Positions 19,005-27,399 are shown, numbered from the stretch's first letter. The stretch: DNA of 64,000 nt from Lacisediminihabitans sp046156175 (GCF_046156175.1 NZ_JAYLVL010000003.1:698558-762557), one strand, 5' to 3'. Translations and numbers: made by a program. Notes: a model not told the origin generated them from the letters alone.

Positions 19005-19257
19005 TTCTCAAAAGTGGGATTCGGGTGTTTTCGAAGAATATTCCACCGCGCGCAACCGCCACTTCGCGGCCCGCGAAATCGGAGCCTACACCCCGTCGGC
19101 GCGACCCGACCGCCGTTGTCCCGCGTCATTCGAGGGTTCTGCCGTCTATTTCATCGCCGAAGGGGAAGGACCGGATGACCTGCGACGAATGTTCGGCCAT
19201 TCGAGCCACGGTGCGTGCCGGCGAACGGGCTCGAATGAACAGCGGGCCCGCGCGCGG

Positions 19258-19749
19258 CTACAGCACCTTCTCGTAGCACAGCGCGTTGGGCATCGATTCG
19301 AATGGCGAATACGGCGGGGTGACCGAGTAGCCGAGGGCCTCGTACAGCCCGATTGCCGCGCCCTGGAGAGTCCCGGTCTGCAGAACCAAACGTGTCGATC
19401 CGAGCTCCCGGCCCACGGATTCGAGCGTCGTCATGAGGCCACGGGAAATGCCCCTGCCGCGATGAGAGTGCCGCACGAAGACCTTCTTGATCTCGAGCAC
19501 ACCGAGATCGCCCGCCTGCGATCCGTGGGGACGCAATCCCGCGTGCCCCACGGCAGTCTCACCATCGAGCACGAGGAGGGTCGCGACGATGGTCTCCGGC
19601 TCCACCGCGAATGCGGCGGAGAGAGCCCGCGCGATCTCCGGAGGATAGTGGTCCATCGTCGAGCCGTAGAGAGCGGTCATCTCCTCTTCCATGATGTCCC
19701 GCAGCACAGAAGCGCGCGGGTCGACCCAGTCGACCCGCGCGATCTTCAG
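19258..19749 (-). CDS. GNAT family N-acetyltransferase, probably starting at a CTG codon
   Basis: GNAT acetyltransferase of about 163 residues. The core is VLEIKKVFVRHSHRGRGISRGLM (acetyl-CoA loop) and LVLQTGTLQGAAIGLYEALGY. The family N-terminus (ARVDWVDPRASVLRDIMEEEM) is present in frame but has no ATG, GTG or TTG in front of it. A CTG at 19749 is preceded by GAGGA with 4 nt spacing and gives LKIARVDWVDPRA, so a CTG start is proposed. Downstream in-frame alternatives are GTG 19707 and ATG 19692, which would remove conserved residues. It follows nrdB by 23 nt. Confidence 0.75.
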   Translation of the reverse strand: MKIARVDWVDPRASVLRDIMEEEMTALYGSTMDHYPPEIARALSAAFAVEPETIVATLLVLDGETAVGHAGLRPHGSQAGDLGVLEIKKVFVRHSHRGRGISRGLMTTLESVGRELGSTRLVLQTGTLQGAAIGLYEALGYSVTPPYSPFESMPNALCYEKVL

Positions 19750-19772
19750 GAGTTCCTCGGGACCGAAAGCGG

Positions 19773-20765
19773 CTACTTCGCGCCCACAGTCGCCGAGGCG
19801 TTCGACTCGTACGACGTGTTGGTCGACTCGAAGAAGTTGACCAGCTGGAGGGTGTCGTTCGCGGTCGCCATCCACTTGGCCGGGTTGGTCACGTTGTACT
19901 CGGCTTCGAAGCCGAGCTCCTCGAGACGACGGTCCGCCAGGTACTTGACGTACTGGTTGATGTAGTTGGCGTTGAGGCCGAGGATGCCGCCCGGAAGCAG
20001 GTCGCGGTTGTACTGCTCCTCGAGCTCCACGGCATCCAGGATCATCTGCTTGATCTCGGCGGCGAACTCCTCGGTCTGCAGGTCGGGGTTCTCCTCGAGC
20101 ACCGTGAGGATGAGGTTGATGCCGAACTTGAGGTGAAGGGACTCGTCGCGCACGACCCAGTCCATGAGGGATCCGAAGTTGCGCAGCAGGTTGCGCTGGC
20201 GGAACGACAGCGCGACCATGAAGCCCGAGTAGAACCAGAGGCCCTCGAGGATCACGTTGTACGCCACGAGGTTGCGCACGAAGTCCTTCTTGCCCTCCGT
20301 GGTGGTGATGTCGAGAGTGTTCTCCGTCATGCGACGGATGTACTTGATCTCGAACTCCTCCTTCTTCGCCATCGAGGGGATGTCGACGTGCGAGTTGTAG
20401 GCCGCCTCGCGGTCGATCGGGAAGGTCTCGAGCACGTACTCGAACGACATGCAGTGGTTGGCCTCTTCCCACATCTGCTTCGCGAGGTAGATGCTGCACT
20501 CCGCCGCGTTCACGTAGGGGTACACACCGAAGGCGAGCGCCTTGTTCACGAGCAGCTCGTTCGGGTTGAAGTAACTCATGAGGAAGGTCACAGCGTGGCG
20601 CTCTTCATCAGTCATCTTCTTGAAGTCGGCGATGTCTTCGCCGAGCTGGATCTCGTTCGGGAACCAGGTGTTCGCGACGGCCTGGTCGTACAGGTCCATC
20701 GCCCACTGGTAACGGATCGGTTTGAGGAGCAGCCCCTCTTGCAGGCCGGTTCCAAGAATTCCCAT
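19773..20765 (-). CDS. nrdB: Ribonucleotide reductase small subunit R2, Phe-type (class Ic signature)
   Basis: Metallocofactor subunit of aerobic ribonucleotide reductase, 330 residues. Metal ligands are visible: E70 (NPNELL), E101 and H104 (EEANH), E174 (ILEGLWF), E208 and H211 (RDESLH). The first ligand is Glu rather than Asp, and the residue four after H104 is F108 where the radical Tyr (Tyr122 of E. coli) should be. This pair of changes is the signature of class Ic R2 as in Chlamydia, which uses a Mn/Fe centre instead of a tyrosyl radical. A C-terminal Tyr319 could serve radical transfer. It lies 134 bp downstream of the nrdA tail fragment. Confidence 0.93.
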   Translation of the reverse strand: MGILGTGLQEGLLLKPIRYQWAMDLYDQAVANTWFPNEIQLGEDIADFKKMTDEERHAVTFLMSYFNPNELLVNKALAFGVYPYVNAAECSIYLAKQMWEEANHCMSFEYVLETFPIDREAAYNSHVDIPSMAKKEEFEIKYIRRMTENTLDITTTEGKKDFVRNLVAYNVILEGLWFYSGFMVALSFRQRNLLRNFGSLMDWVVRDESLHLKFGINLILTVLEENPDLQTEEFAAEIKQMILDAVELEEQYNRDLLPGGILGLNANYINQYVKYLADRRLEELGFEAEYNVTNPAKWMATANDTLQLVNFFESTNTSYESNASATVGAK

Positions 20766-20899
20766 GTGCTCTACTTCTTCCCTGTCGCTGTGTGTGTGGT
20801 GATGCTGTTGTGCTTCTGCAATCGCTGATCGAACAGGACGCTCAGCGCCCTATCGAGATCGGCCGGTTTCGAGATCGGCCCTTACTGAGAACCGCCCGC

Positions 20900-20980
20900 C
20901 TACTGGCAGCTCTCGCACTGCAGGTCGTCCATCGGGTCGATCGGAACTTCGTATTCGAATACCTGGGTGTCGTGATTCAC
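20900..20980 (-). CDS. 26-residue ORF encoding the CxxC redox tail of NrdA, cut off by an in-frame TAG
   Basis: Directly after the nrdA TAG (20984-20986) comes ACA and then a GTG start in the same reading frame. This begins a 26-residue peptide, rich in Asp/Glu, that ends QCESCQ. AGGAG stands 8 nt before the GTG, inside the last nrdA codons. A C-terminal CxxC pair is the swinging thiol tail that re-reduces the active site in class I R1 proteins, and the R1 protein upstream lacks one. It may be translated by re-initiation, joined to NrdA by stop read-through, or be the result of a point mutation or sequence error. Confidence 0.7.
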   Translation of the reverse strand: MNHDTQVFEYEVPIDPMDDLQCESCQ

Positions 20981-20983
20981 TGT

Positions 20984-23524
20984 CTACTCTCCTGACTTGG
21001 GAGCGAGCCCACCGAAGCCGAAGCCGCGCTTGGGTGCCGGAGCCTCGGAAACGGGAACTGCCGGAGCGGAGGCGATCGGCGCAGCGCCGGCGGACTCCAC
21101 CGCCGGAGCGGCGGCCGGTCCCGCCGAGCCGAAGCCCTTGCGCACGGCTCCGCCCGCTCCGCCACCGATCTGCTCCGACTTGTTCACCTTCACGGTCGAC
21201 TGCTCGGCCGTGTGGCGTGGCTTCATGTGCAGGTAGTAGGTGGTCTTGACGCCACGCTCCCATGCACCCATGTAGATGTCCATCATGTCGCCGAGGTCCC
21301 GCGTCTCGAGATACATGTTGCGGCTGATCGACTGGTCGACCCACTTCTGGGCCCGCGCCGCCACCTCGAGGAAGGAGTACGGCGAGAGCTGGAAGCTCGT
21401 CTTGTAGGTGGCCTTGATGTGGTCCGGAATGGCCTCGATACCCTGGATGTCGCCCTGGCTGCGCAGGATCGATTCGCGGGTCGAGTCCCAGATGCCGAGC
21501 TCCTGCAGGTCGGACACGAGGTTGCGGTTCACCTCGAGGAACTTGCCGTTGGAGGTCGCGCGGCTGAAGATCTGCGAGAACTGCGGGTCGAGACCCGGAG
21601 TCGTGCCGGCGACGAGACCGATGGATGCCGTCGGTGCGATCGCCATGAGCGTCGCGTTGCGCATTCCGCCCTTCACCTTGGTGCGCAGGGCATCCCAGTC
21701 GAGCCGCGTGGTGCGGTTGACATCGATGCTCGTGCCGCGGTCGGCCTCGGTGAGCGCGATCGAGTCGAACGGCACGAGGCCCTTCGACCAGCCCGATCCT
21801 TCGAAGTTCGCGTACGAACCGCGCTCCTTGGCCAGGTTGGCGCTCTCGTCGATCGCCGCATAGGAGACGTGCTCCATGATCTCGTCGATCAGGTCGTAGG
21901 CCTCTTCGCTCTCGTAGCTGAATCCGAGCCGCTCCACGACATCCGTGAAGCCCATCACTCCCAGTCCGACGGCGCGGTTCTGCTGGTTCGAGAAGTCCGC
22001 CTCCTTCACCGAGGAACGGGTGATGTCGATGAGGTTGTCGAGCTGCCGAACGGCAAGGCGAGCACTCTCTTCGATCTTCGCCCAGTTCATCGCGAGCACC
22101 CGGCCCTCGCCGGTCAGCGAGTCGAGGTGGCGCGACAGGTTGATCGACACCAGATTGCAGACGGAGACGTTGTCTTCGTCCTGCGGGAGGGTGATCTCGG
22201 TGCAGAGGTTGGAGAGGTGGATGGTTCCCGTGTTGTTGTTGAGCGCACGGAGGTTGATCGTGTCCTTCCAGCACAGCCACGGGTGGCTGGTGGTCTGCAG
22301 GGAGATGAGGATCGACTTGAACTGTTCGCGAGCGGTGATCTTCTTGAACATGTGCATCTCGCCGGCTTCGGCCTTGGCGACGTACTCGTTGTACTTCGCC
22401 GAGAACTCCTTGCCGTAGAGCTCGTTCAGATCCTGCACCTCGAGCGGGTCGAAGAGGTACCAGTCGTCGTCGTTCTGCACGCGCTTCATGAACTCGTCCG
22501 AGATCCAGACCGCCGTGTTCGCGGTGCGGGTGCGGCGGTACGGGTCTCCGGAGTTCTGGCGAAGGTCGAGGAACTCGGGGAAGTCGAGGTGCCAGTTCTC
22601 CATGTAGAAGCAGAGGGCGCCGAACTTCTTGCCTCCACGGCTGACCGCCCGCAGGATCGAGTCGATCGTGTGCATGAAGGGGATCGGGCCGGTCGAGGTG
22701 GTGTTGTTCGAGCGGATCGGCGAACCCTGGGCGCGCAGCTTGGTGACGCTGAGGCCGATGCCGCCGGTGCCCTTTGTCAGCCACATGACATCGCGGGTGG
22801 TCTTTGCGATGTGCTCCATGTCATCCTGCATCTCCATGACGAAGCAGTTGGCGAGCTGCGGGTAGATGGTGCCCGCGTTGACGAGGGTGGAGCCCGCGGC
22901 GATGTACTCGAGGCTCGACATCTTCTCGTAGAACGCGATGGCGTGCTCGGTGGGGTTTGCCTCGTTGAGCGAGAGGCCCATGGCGATGCGCATCCAGAAG
23001 TACTGGGGAACCTCGAGGGCGTCGCCGTTGCGTCCCTTGATGCCGTAGCGGTTGTTGAGGGTGACGACACCGATGTACTTGAGCAACTCGTCGTGCGAGG
23101 GCTCGAGCGCTTTGGCCAGCGCCTCGAGGTCGAAGAGCTGGGTGAGACGCGAGTCGAGGAGGAGTTCCTCGACGCCACGGGTCACGTTCGCGGCGAAGTG
23201 GCTGGCGTGGAGTGCCTTCAGCTCTTCTGCGGTCTCGTAGTCGCCGAGCACGCGCTTGTAGATGGTCTTGAGCAGCAGTCGAGCGGCCACCGTGTCGAAC
23301 GCCGGGTCGTCCTTGACGTTCTGCAGGGCGACCTGGATGACCGCCTCGTCGAGCTGCTGGGTGGTGATGCCGTCGAACAGGGTCAACTCGAGCTCACTGG
23401 CGATCTGCGTGACCCAGGTGATGTTCTCGTCGAGACCGGCACTGGCGTGCTCGATCGCGAGGTTGATCTTGTTCGCGTCGTACGGCTCTCGCTGCCCATT
23501 GCGCTTGACTACGGTGATTGCCAC
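20984..23524 (-). CDS. nrdA: Ribonucleotide reductase large subunit R1 (NrdA), lacking its own C-terminal CxxC
   Basis: Catalytic subunit, 846 residues, reducing ribonucleotides. An N-terminal ATP-cone (VVKRNGQREPYDANKINLAI) is followed by the ten-stranded barrel. Active-site Cys are in QLANCFVMEM, SNLCTEI (with Asn and Glu) and VSVCNLVSINL; the Tyr pair for radical transfer is in KTTYYLHMKP. After about residue 790 the chain becomes an Ala/Pro/Gly-rich linker and stops at GGLAPKSGE without the redox Cys pair, which lies in frame just beyond the stop. The GTG start at 23524 has GAGGGGAA upstream. Two NrdR-like boxes precede the gene. Confidence 0.93.
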   Translation of the reverse strand: MAITVVKRNGQREPYDANKINLAIEHASAGLDENITWVTQIASELELTLFDGITTQQLDEAVIQVALQNVKDDPAFDTVAARLLLKTIYKRVLGDYETAEELKALHASHFAANVTRGVEELLLDSRLTQLFDLEALAKALEPSHDELLKYIGVVTLNNRYGIKGRNGDALEVPQYFWMRIAMGLSLNEANPTEHAIAFYEKMSSLEYIAAGSTLVNAGTIYPQLANCFVMEMQDDMEHIAKTTRDVMWLTKGTGGIGLSVTKLRAQGSPIRSNNTTSTGPIPFMHTIDSILRAVSRGGKKFGALCFYMENWHLDFPEFLDLRQNSGDPYRRTRTANTAVWISDEFMKRVQNDDDWYLFDPLEVQDLNELYGKEFSAKYNEYVAKAEAGEMHMFKKITAREQFKSILISLQTTSHPWLCWKDTINLRALNNNTGTIHLSNLCTEITLPQDEDNVSVCNLVSINLSRHLDSLTGEGRVLAMNWAKIEESARLAVRQLDNLIDITRSSVKEADFSNQQNRAVGLGVMGFTDVVERLGFSYESEEAYDLIDEIMEHVSYAAIDESANLAKERGSYANFEGSGWSKGLVPFDSIALTEADRGTSIDVNRTTRLDWDALRTKVKGGMRNATLMAIAPTASIGLVAGTTPGLDPQFSQIFSRATSNGKFLEVNRNLVSDLQELGIWDSTRESILRSQGDIQGIEAIPDHIKATYKTSFQLSPYSFLEVAARAQKWVDQSISRNMYLETRDLGDMMDIYMGAWERGVKTTYYLHMKPRHTAEQSTVKVNKSEQIGGGAGGAVRKGFGSAGPAAAPAVESAGAAPIASAPAVPVSEAPAPKRGFGFGGLAPKSGE

Positions 23525-23630
23525 GTTTGCTTCCCCTCGTGCGCCCCTCAGCGGGGCCGAAATAGTGTGCGGAAACCGTCATTTCACGCTCCTCGACCGA
23601 TGAAATCGACGAGCGGGGGTTCCGCGGTTT

Positions 23631-23680
23631 GACCACTATATAGCGGGCCTCCGACAAAGCGGTAACCCCATATGTAGTGG
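23631..23680 (-). promoter_or_regulatory. Two candidate NrdR boxes upstream of nrdA
   Basis: Compared with the published NrdR consensus acaCwAtATaTwGtgt, the 16-mer at 23665-23680 (ACCCCATATGTAGTGG) matches 12 of 16 positions. The one at 23631-23646 (GACCACTATATAGCGG) matches 10 of 16, including 9 of the 10 core positions. Start-to-start distance is 34 bp, close to three helical turns as in known tandem NrdR sites. They lie 107 to 156 bp upstream of the nrdA start and would mediate ATP/dATP-dependent repression. Confidence 0.6.
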
Positions 23681-23817
23681 GCGTGTCGTCCACAGCTTGT
23701 GGATAAGTCCGCGGGTTTTTGCACAGGCTGTGCACAATCGCCGAGGTCTCGATTGCGACACTATCCCCGACATCCGACCCCGGTGGACCGGCGCCCAACC
23801 GATAGGCTTGCAGCCTT

Positions 23818-25029
23818 GTGAAGACCTACCTGAGCCTCCTGAAAACGCGCGGCGTCGCACGCATCATGGCGGCCCAGTTGGTGGCTCGATTCCCCAATGG
23901 AATGCTCTCCCTGGCCTTCCTGCTCCACATCGAACACATCTCCGGCACCTACTTCGCGGCCGGACTCGTGCTGGCCGCCACCAGCATCGGCCAGGCGATC
24001 GCCGGTCCTCTCACCAGCCGCTGGATGGGCGTCTGGGGAATGCGCCGCGTGCTCGTCCTCACGATGATCGTGTGCGCGACCGCCGTGGGCACGATCGCTC
24101 TCGCGCCGGCGCTTCCGATCGGGCTCTACATGGCGATCGGATTCGTCGGCGGACTCAGCACTCCCCCGATCCAGCCGGCGGTGCGCACCATCTATCCCAA
24201 GATGGTCAACTCGCGGCAGCTCACCCCGCTGTTCTCACTCGATGCATCGGCGCAGGAGGTCATCTGGGTGCTCGGACCGGTGATCACGACCTTCCTCGCC
24301 ATCCAGGTGAGCACCGTGCTCGCGATTCTCGTCGCGCTCGCTTTCCTGGTCGGTGGTGGCATCTGGTTCATCTCCTCCCCCGAAGTCGGGCGCGTGCGAA
24401 TCCCCCGCAGCAAGCGCAATCTCGGCGCCGTGCTGAAGAAGCCGGCAGTGCTGCTGGCGACGACGACCGGGTTCCTTCTGGTCGGGGCCTGCGCCGCCAT
24501 CGAGGCCGGGGTGGTCTCGGCATTCGGAGACAGCGGATCGGAGGCCGGCCTCGTGCTCGGCCTCTTCGCCGTCGGATCCCTCATCGGTGGACTCGCCCTC
24601 GGGCACATCCCCATCGGCCCCTGGGCGCTCGCCCGTCGTCTGTTCGCCATCTTCGTCGGGATGTCGCTCGCCGCGGTATCCCTCAACTTCTGGTGGCTCG
24701 CCGTCACCCTTCTGATCGCGGGGATCGGCATCGCTCCCGCCCTCGCGGTGATGTTCGCCATCGTGTCGTCGAGCGTGAGATTCAGTGAGACTGCCGAAGC
24801 CTACGGCTGGGTGGGCACCGGCCAGCTCATCGGCGCCGCGATCGGTTCCGCCGTGGCCGGATTCATGATCGACCGTTTCAACGCCCCCGGCGCGTTCTGG
24901 GTTGCTGCCGCGTTTGCGGGACTCGGATTCCTCATCCCCACCATCTTCCACCGGGCACATCCCGACCTGCGCGGTCGTGACGCCAGCCCCATTCCCGACA
25001 CGGAACCGATTGCGACCCATCCCGGCTAG
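23818..25029 (+). CDS. MFS transporter
   Basis: Major facilitator superfamily protein of 403 residues with about 12 hydrophobic helices. The N-terminal half has MGVWGMRRVLVLT in the loop 2-3 region, and the substrate is unknown. The GTG at 23818 lies 9 nt after a TAGGCT hexamer and has no ribosome-binding site, so the mRNA may be leaderless or nearly so. It is transcribed divergently from nrdA; its 3' end abuts a decayed FMN reductase gene. Confidence 0.88.
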   Translation: MKTYLSLLKTRGVARIMAAQLVARFPNGMLSLAFLLHIEHISGTYFAAGLVLAATSIGQAIAGPLTSRWMGVWGMRRVLVLTMIVCATAVGTIALAPALPIGLYMAIGFVGGLSTPPIQPAVRTIYPKMVNSRQLTPLFSLDASAQEVIWVLGPVITTFLAIQVSTVLAILVALAFLVGGGIWFISSPEVGRVRIPRSKRNLGAVLKKPAVLLATTTGFLLVGACAAIEAGVVSAFGDSGSEAGLVLGLFAVGSLIGGLALGHIPIGPWALARRLFAIFVGMSLAAVSLNFWWLAVTLLIAGIGIAPALAVMFAIVSSSVRFSETAEAYGWVGTGQLIGAAIGSAVAGFMIDRFNAPGAFWVAAAFAGLGFLIPTIFHRAHPDLRGRDASPIPDTEPIATHPG

Positions 25030-25246
25030 CGTCCCGTGGCGCGCCAGTCCAGGCTGTGCCGCATCGGGTAGGCGCGGAGCCGGGGATGGTCCGGCTCGTC
25101 CAGGAACGGAAGACCGGGTTCGACGAGGTCGACGAAATCCCCCTCGAATTAGCCCCGGTCGAGCTCACCATGCCGACCCATTCGACGATCGGCAGAGCAA
25201 TGCGGCCCGGTCGCACGCTTCCGACGATGATCATGAGCTTCAGCAC
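25026..25246 (-). pseudogene. Remnant of an NADPH-dependent FMN reductase gene (frameshifted and truncated)
   Basis: The first frame reads MLKLMIIVGSVRPGRIALPI (GTG start at 25246), the flavodoxin-fold N-terminus of the NADPH-dependent FMN reductase family. The homology then switches to another frame, FEGDFVDLVEPGLPFLDEPD followed by HPRLRAYPMRHSLDWRATG, so there is a frameshift around 25150. The sequence stops after about 73 residues, whereas the family is about 180-200, and the rest is missing because the MFS gene begins its 3' end there. Decay by frameshift plus deletion is clear. Confidence 0.85.
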
Positions 25247-25350
25247 TGTTCTCGCGCGGGTCGTCGCCTCGAGCGTCGCGGCCTCTCCCCTTCTGTGACC
25301 GATTTCGCTGGAGAGCGGTCCGGGCCAGCCCCCGCTCGGCGACGGTCTTC

Positions 25351-25356
25351 GATAAT
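25351..25356 (+). promoter_or_regulatory. -10 hexamer GATAAT of a leaderless aldo/keto reductase gene
   Basis: GATAAT is separated by exactly 6 nt (GGAACG) from the ATG at 25363. This is the same spacing as in ten other genes of the window. Confidence 0.6.
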
Positions 25357-25362
25357 GGAACG

Positions 25363-26190
25363 ATGACTACAACGACCTCGCCCCTCCTCGCAATGAATGA
25401 TGGCCGCGACATCCCGCAACTCGGCCTCGGCGTGTACAAGGTGGCGGATGCCGAAGCGGCGCGCGTCGTGGAGCTCGCCATCGACGCGGGCTACCGCCAT
25501 ATCGACACCGCCACCCTGTACAACAATGAGCGCGGCGTCGGTGACGGTGTACGCGCCTCCGGGGTGCCGAGAGACGAGGTCTTCGTCACCACGAAGGTGT
25601 GGGATGACGACCACGGCTTCAACAAGACCCGCCGCGCCTTCGACACGAGCCTCGAGCTACTCGGGTTCGACTATGTCGACCTGTACCTCATCCATTGGCC
25701 GGTGCCGTCGAAGGACCTGTTCGTGGAGACCTGGCGCGCACTGGAGGCGATCAAGGCCGACGGCCGGGCGCTCTCGATCGGTGTCTCGAACTTCGCACCG
25801 CACCATATCGACCGGCTGCTCGCCGAGACCGAGACGGTTCCGGCGATCAATCAGGTGGAGCTGCACCCCTGGCTCCCCCAGCGCGAGGTGCGCGACTTCG
25901 ACACGAGCCACGGCATACTCACCGAGGCGTGGTCGCCGCTTGCCCGCGGACGACTGATCGGCGACCGAGTGCTCGACGCGATCGCGGCGAAGCATGAGCG
26001 CAGCGCCGCTCAGGTGGTGATCCGCTGGCATCTCCAGCTGGGCAACGTGGTGATCCCGAAATCGGTGACAGCCAGTCGCATCACGGAGAACTTCGACGTG
26101 TTCGACTTCGAACTGGATGCCGAGGATCTCGCCGCGATCGCGGGGCTCGAGTCGGGCGTGCGCACCGGGATGGAGCCGGACGCGCACTGA
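25363..26190 (+). CDS. Aldo/keto reductase (2,5-diketo-D-gluconate reductase type)
   Basis: NADPH-dependent carbonyl reductase of 275 residues, AKR5-like. The catalytic tetrad is seen as Asp in GYRHIDTATLY, Tyr in LYNNERGVG, Lys in VFVTTKVW and His in YLIHWPVP. The C-terminal IPKSVTASRITENFDVFDF is the cofactor-binding part. The substrate is unknown; these enzymes act on sugars, ketoacids and aldehydes. A -10 hexamer 6 nt before the ATG indicates a leaderless mRNA. It ends at an inverted repeat shared with the convergent gene. Confidence 0.9.
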   Translation: MTTTTSPLLAMNDGRDIPQLGLGVYKVADAEAARVVELAIDAGYRHIDTATLYNNERGVGDGVRASGVPRDEVFVTTKVWDDDHGFNKTRRAFDTSLELLGFDYVDLYLIHWPVPSKDLFVETWRALEAIKADGRALSIGVSNFAPHHIDRLLAETETVPAINQVELHPWLPQREVRDFDTSHGILTEAWSPLARGRLIGDRVLDAIAAKHERSAAQVVIRWHLQLGNVVIPKSVTASRITENFDVFDFELDAEDLAAIAGLESGVRTGMEPDAH

Positions 26191-26191
26191 G

Positions 26192-26277
26192 GGGTCTCGA
26201 TTCGAGCGCTGAGCGCGCTACTCGACCACCGGCCACCGCTGGTCGAGTAGCGCCATCCACGGCGCGTCTCGAGACCC
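26192..26277. repeat. Inverted repeat of the GGTCTCGA/CTACTCGACCA family between convergent genes
   Basis: The left end reads GGGTCTCGATTCGAGCG, the right end GCGTCTCGAGACCC, and the centre CTACTCGACCA...TGGTCGAGTAG forms an 11-bp dyad. The element can fold into a long cruciform or RNA hairpin. It lies between two convergent aldo/keto reductase genes, where it could end transcription from both sides. Related pieces occur at 33527-33562 and 41569-41640. Confidence 0.75.
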
Positions 26278-26310
26278 ACCATCGGCCAGGCGATGCGGGA
26301 GTCCGCGACC

Positions 26311-27309
26311 TCACCAGCGATCGTGGATGGCCGCGCGGAATTCACGGTCGTACAGCTCGGCCACGGCGGCCGTGAATGCCGGGCTCAACTTCGGCACCGA
26401 ACCGGCCGCGGCGTTGCTCACGGCCTGGGACACATTCCGCGCGCCGGGAATGACCGCGCTCACGCCCTGGAGCTGCGCGACCCAGGCGAGGGCGACCTGC
26501 GCCGTGGTGAAACCCGACGCCGCGGCCTCGCCGGGCAGCAGAGCGGCGAATTCCCGCGCGGCCGCCACTCCCCGTTCGAAGTCGACTCCAGAGAAGGTCT
26601 CCCCCACGTCGAACGCGGAGCCGTCACGGTTGTAGGTGCGATGGTCGTTCGCCGCGAAGGTCGTGTCCGCGGTGTACTTGCCGCTCAACAGCCCGGAGGC
26701 CAGCGGAACCCGGGCGATGATGCCGACGCCGGCCGCGATGGCGGCGGGCAGTACGGCATCCAGTGGCTTCAGCCGGAAGGCGTTGAGGATGATCTGCACC
26801 GTGGCGACATTCGGCCGGGCGATGGCCGTGAGCGCGTCATCCGCGGTCTCGACGCTCACGCCGTACGCGGCGATCGCCCCCTCGGCGACCAGGGTGTCGA
26901 GATCGTCGAAGACCCGATCGGCGGAGAAGACAGCCGTGGGCGGGCAGTGCAACTGCACGAGATCGAGCGTGTCGGTGCGCAGGTTCGCGCGCGAGCGGTC
27001 GGTCCACTCGCGGAACTTCGGGAGTGTGAAGTTGGCCGCATCCTGGGCTTCCCGTCGACCCATCTTGGTGGCGACGGTGATGTCGTGCCCCGACCGGTCG
27101 GCGAGGTAGCCGCCGATCAGCTGTTCGCTTCGGCCATCGCCGTAGACGTCGGCGGTGTCGAAAAGAGTGACGCCGGCTTCGACGGATGCGTCGAGCACTG
27201 CCCGGGCGTCCGCCTCGGTCACCTCGCCCCAGTCGGCACCGAGCTGCCAGGTGCCGAGGGCGATGGCAGAGACGGAGCGGTGGGTGCGGCCGAGGGTGCG
27301 AGTGTCCAT
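26311..27309 (-). CDS. Aldo/keto reductase
   Basis: Aldo/keto reductase of 332 residues, AKR11/12-like. It shows TLFDTADVYGDGRSEQLIG (Asp, Tyr), TVATKMG (Lys) and LVQLHCP (His), with a C-terminal SAVIPGARNVSQ cofactor segment. The ATG at 27309 is 6 nt downstream of TAGGCT on the minus strand, so this start was preferred to the adjoining GTG at 27312. Physiological substrate is unknown. Confidence 0.88.
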   Translation of the reverse strand: MDTRTLGRTHRSVSAIALGTWQLGADWGEVTEADARAVLDASVEAGVTLFDTADVYGDGRSEQLIGGYLADRSGHDITVATKMGRREAQDAANFTLPKFREWTDRSRANLRTDTLDLVQLHCPPTAVFSADRVFDDLDTLVAEGAIAAYGVSVETADDALTAIARPNVATVQIILNAFRLKPLDAVLPAAIAAGVGIIARVPLASGLLSGKYTADTTFAANDHRTYNRDGSAFDVGETFSGVDFERGVAAAREFAALLPGEAAASGFTTAQVALAWVAQLQGVSAVIPGARNVSQAVSNAAAGSVPKLSPAFTAAVAELYDREFRAAIHDRW

Positions 27310-27399
27310 CACTCCAGCCTAGGTCGCCCCCGCCGAGCTCCGCTCAATCCAGTCGCGCAGCTTGGTCGCACGACTCAGTCCACAACTCAATCGCGCAAC

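Noticed and set aside
21212..23632. 806-residue frame on the plus strand opposite nrdA
   Set aside because: Antisense of a certain gene; its sequence is a charged mirror of NrdA codons with no domain or ribosome-binding site.
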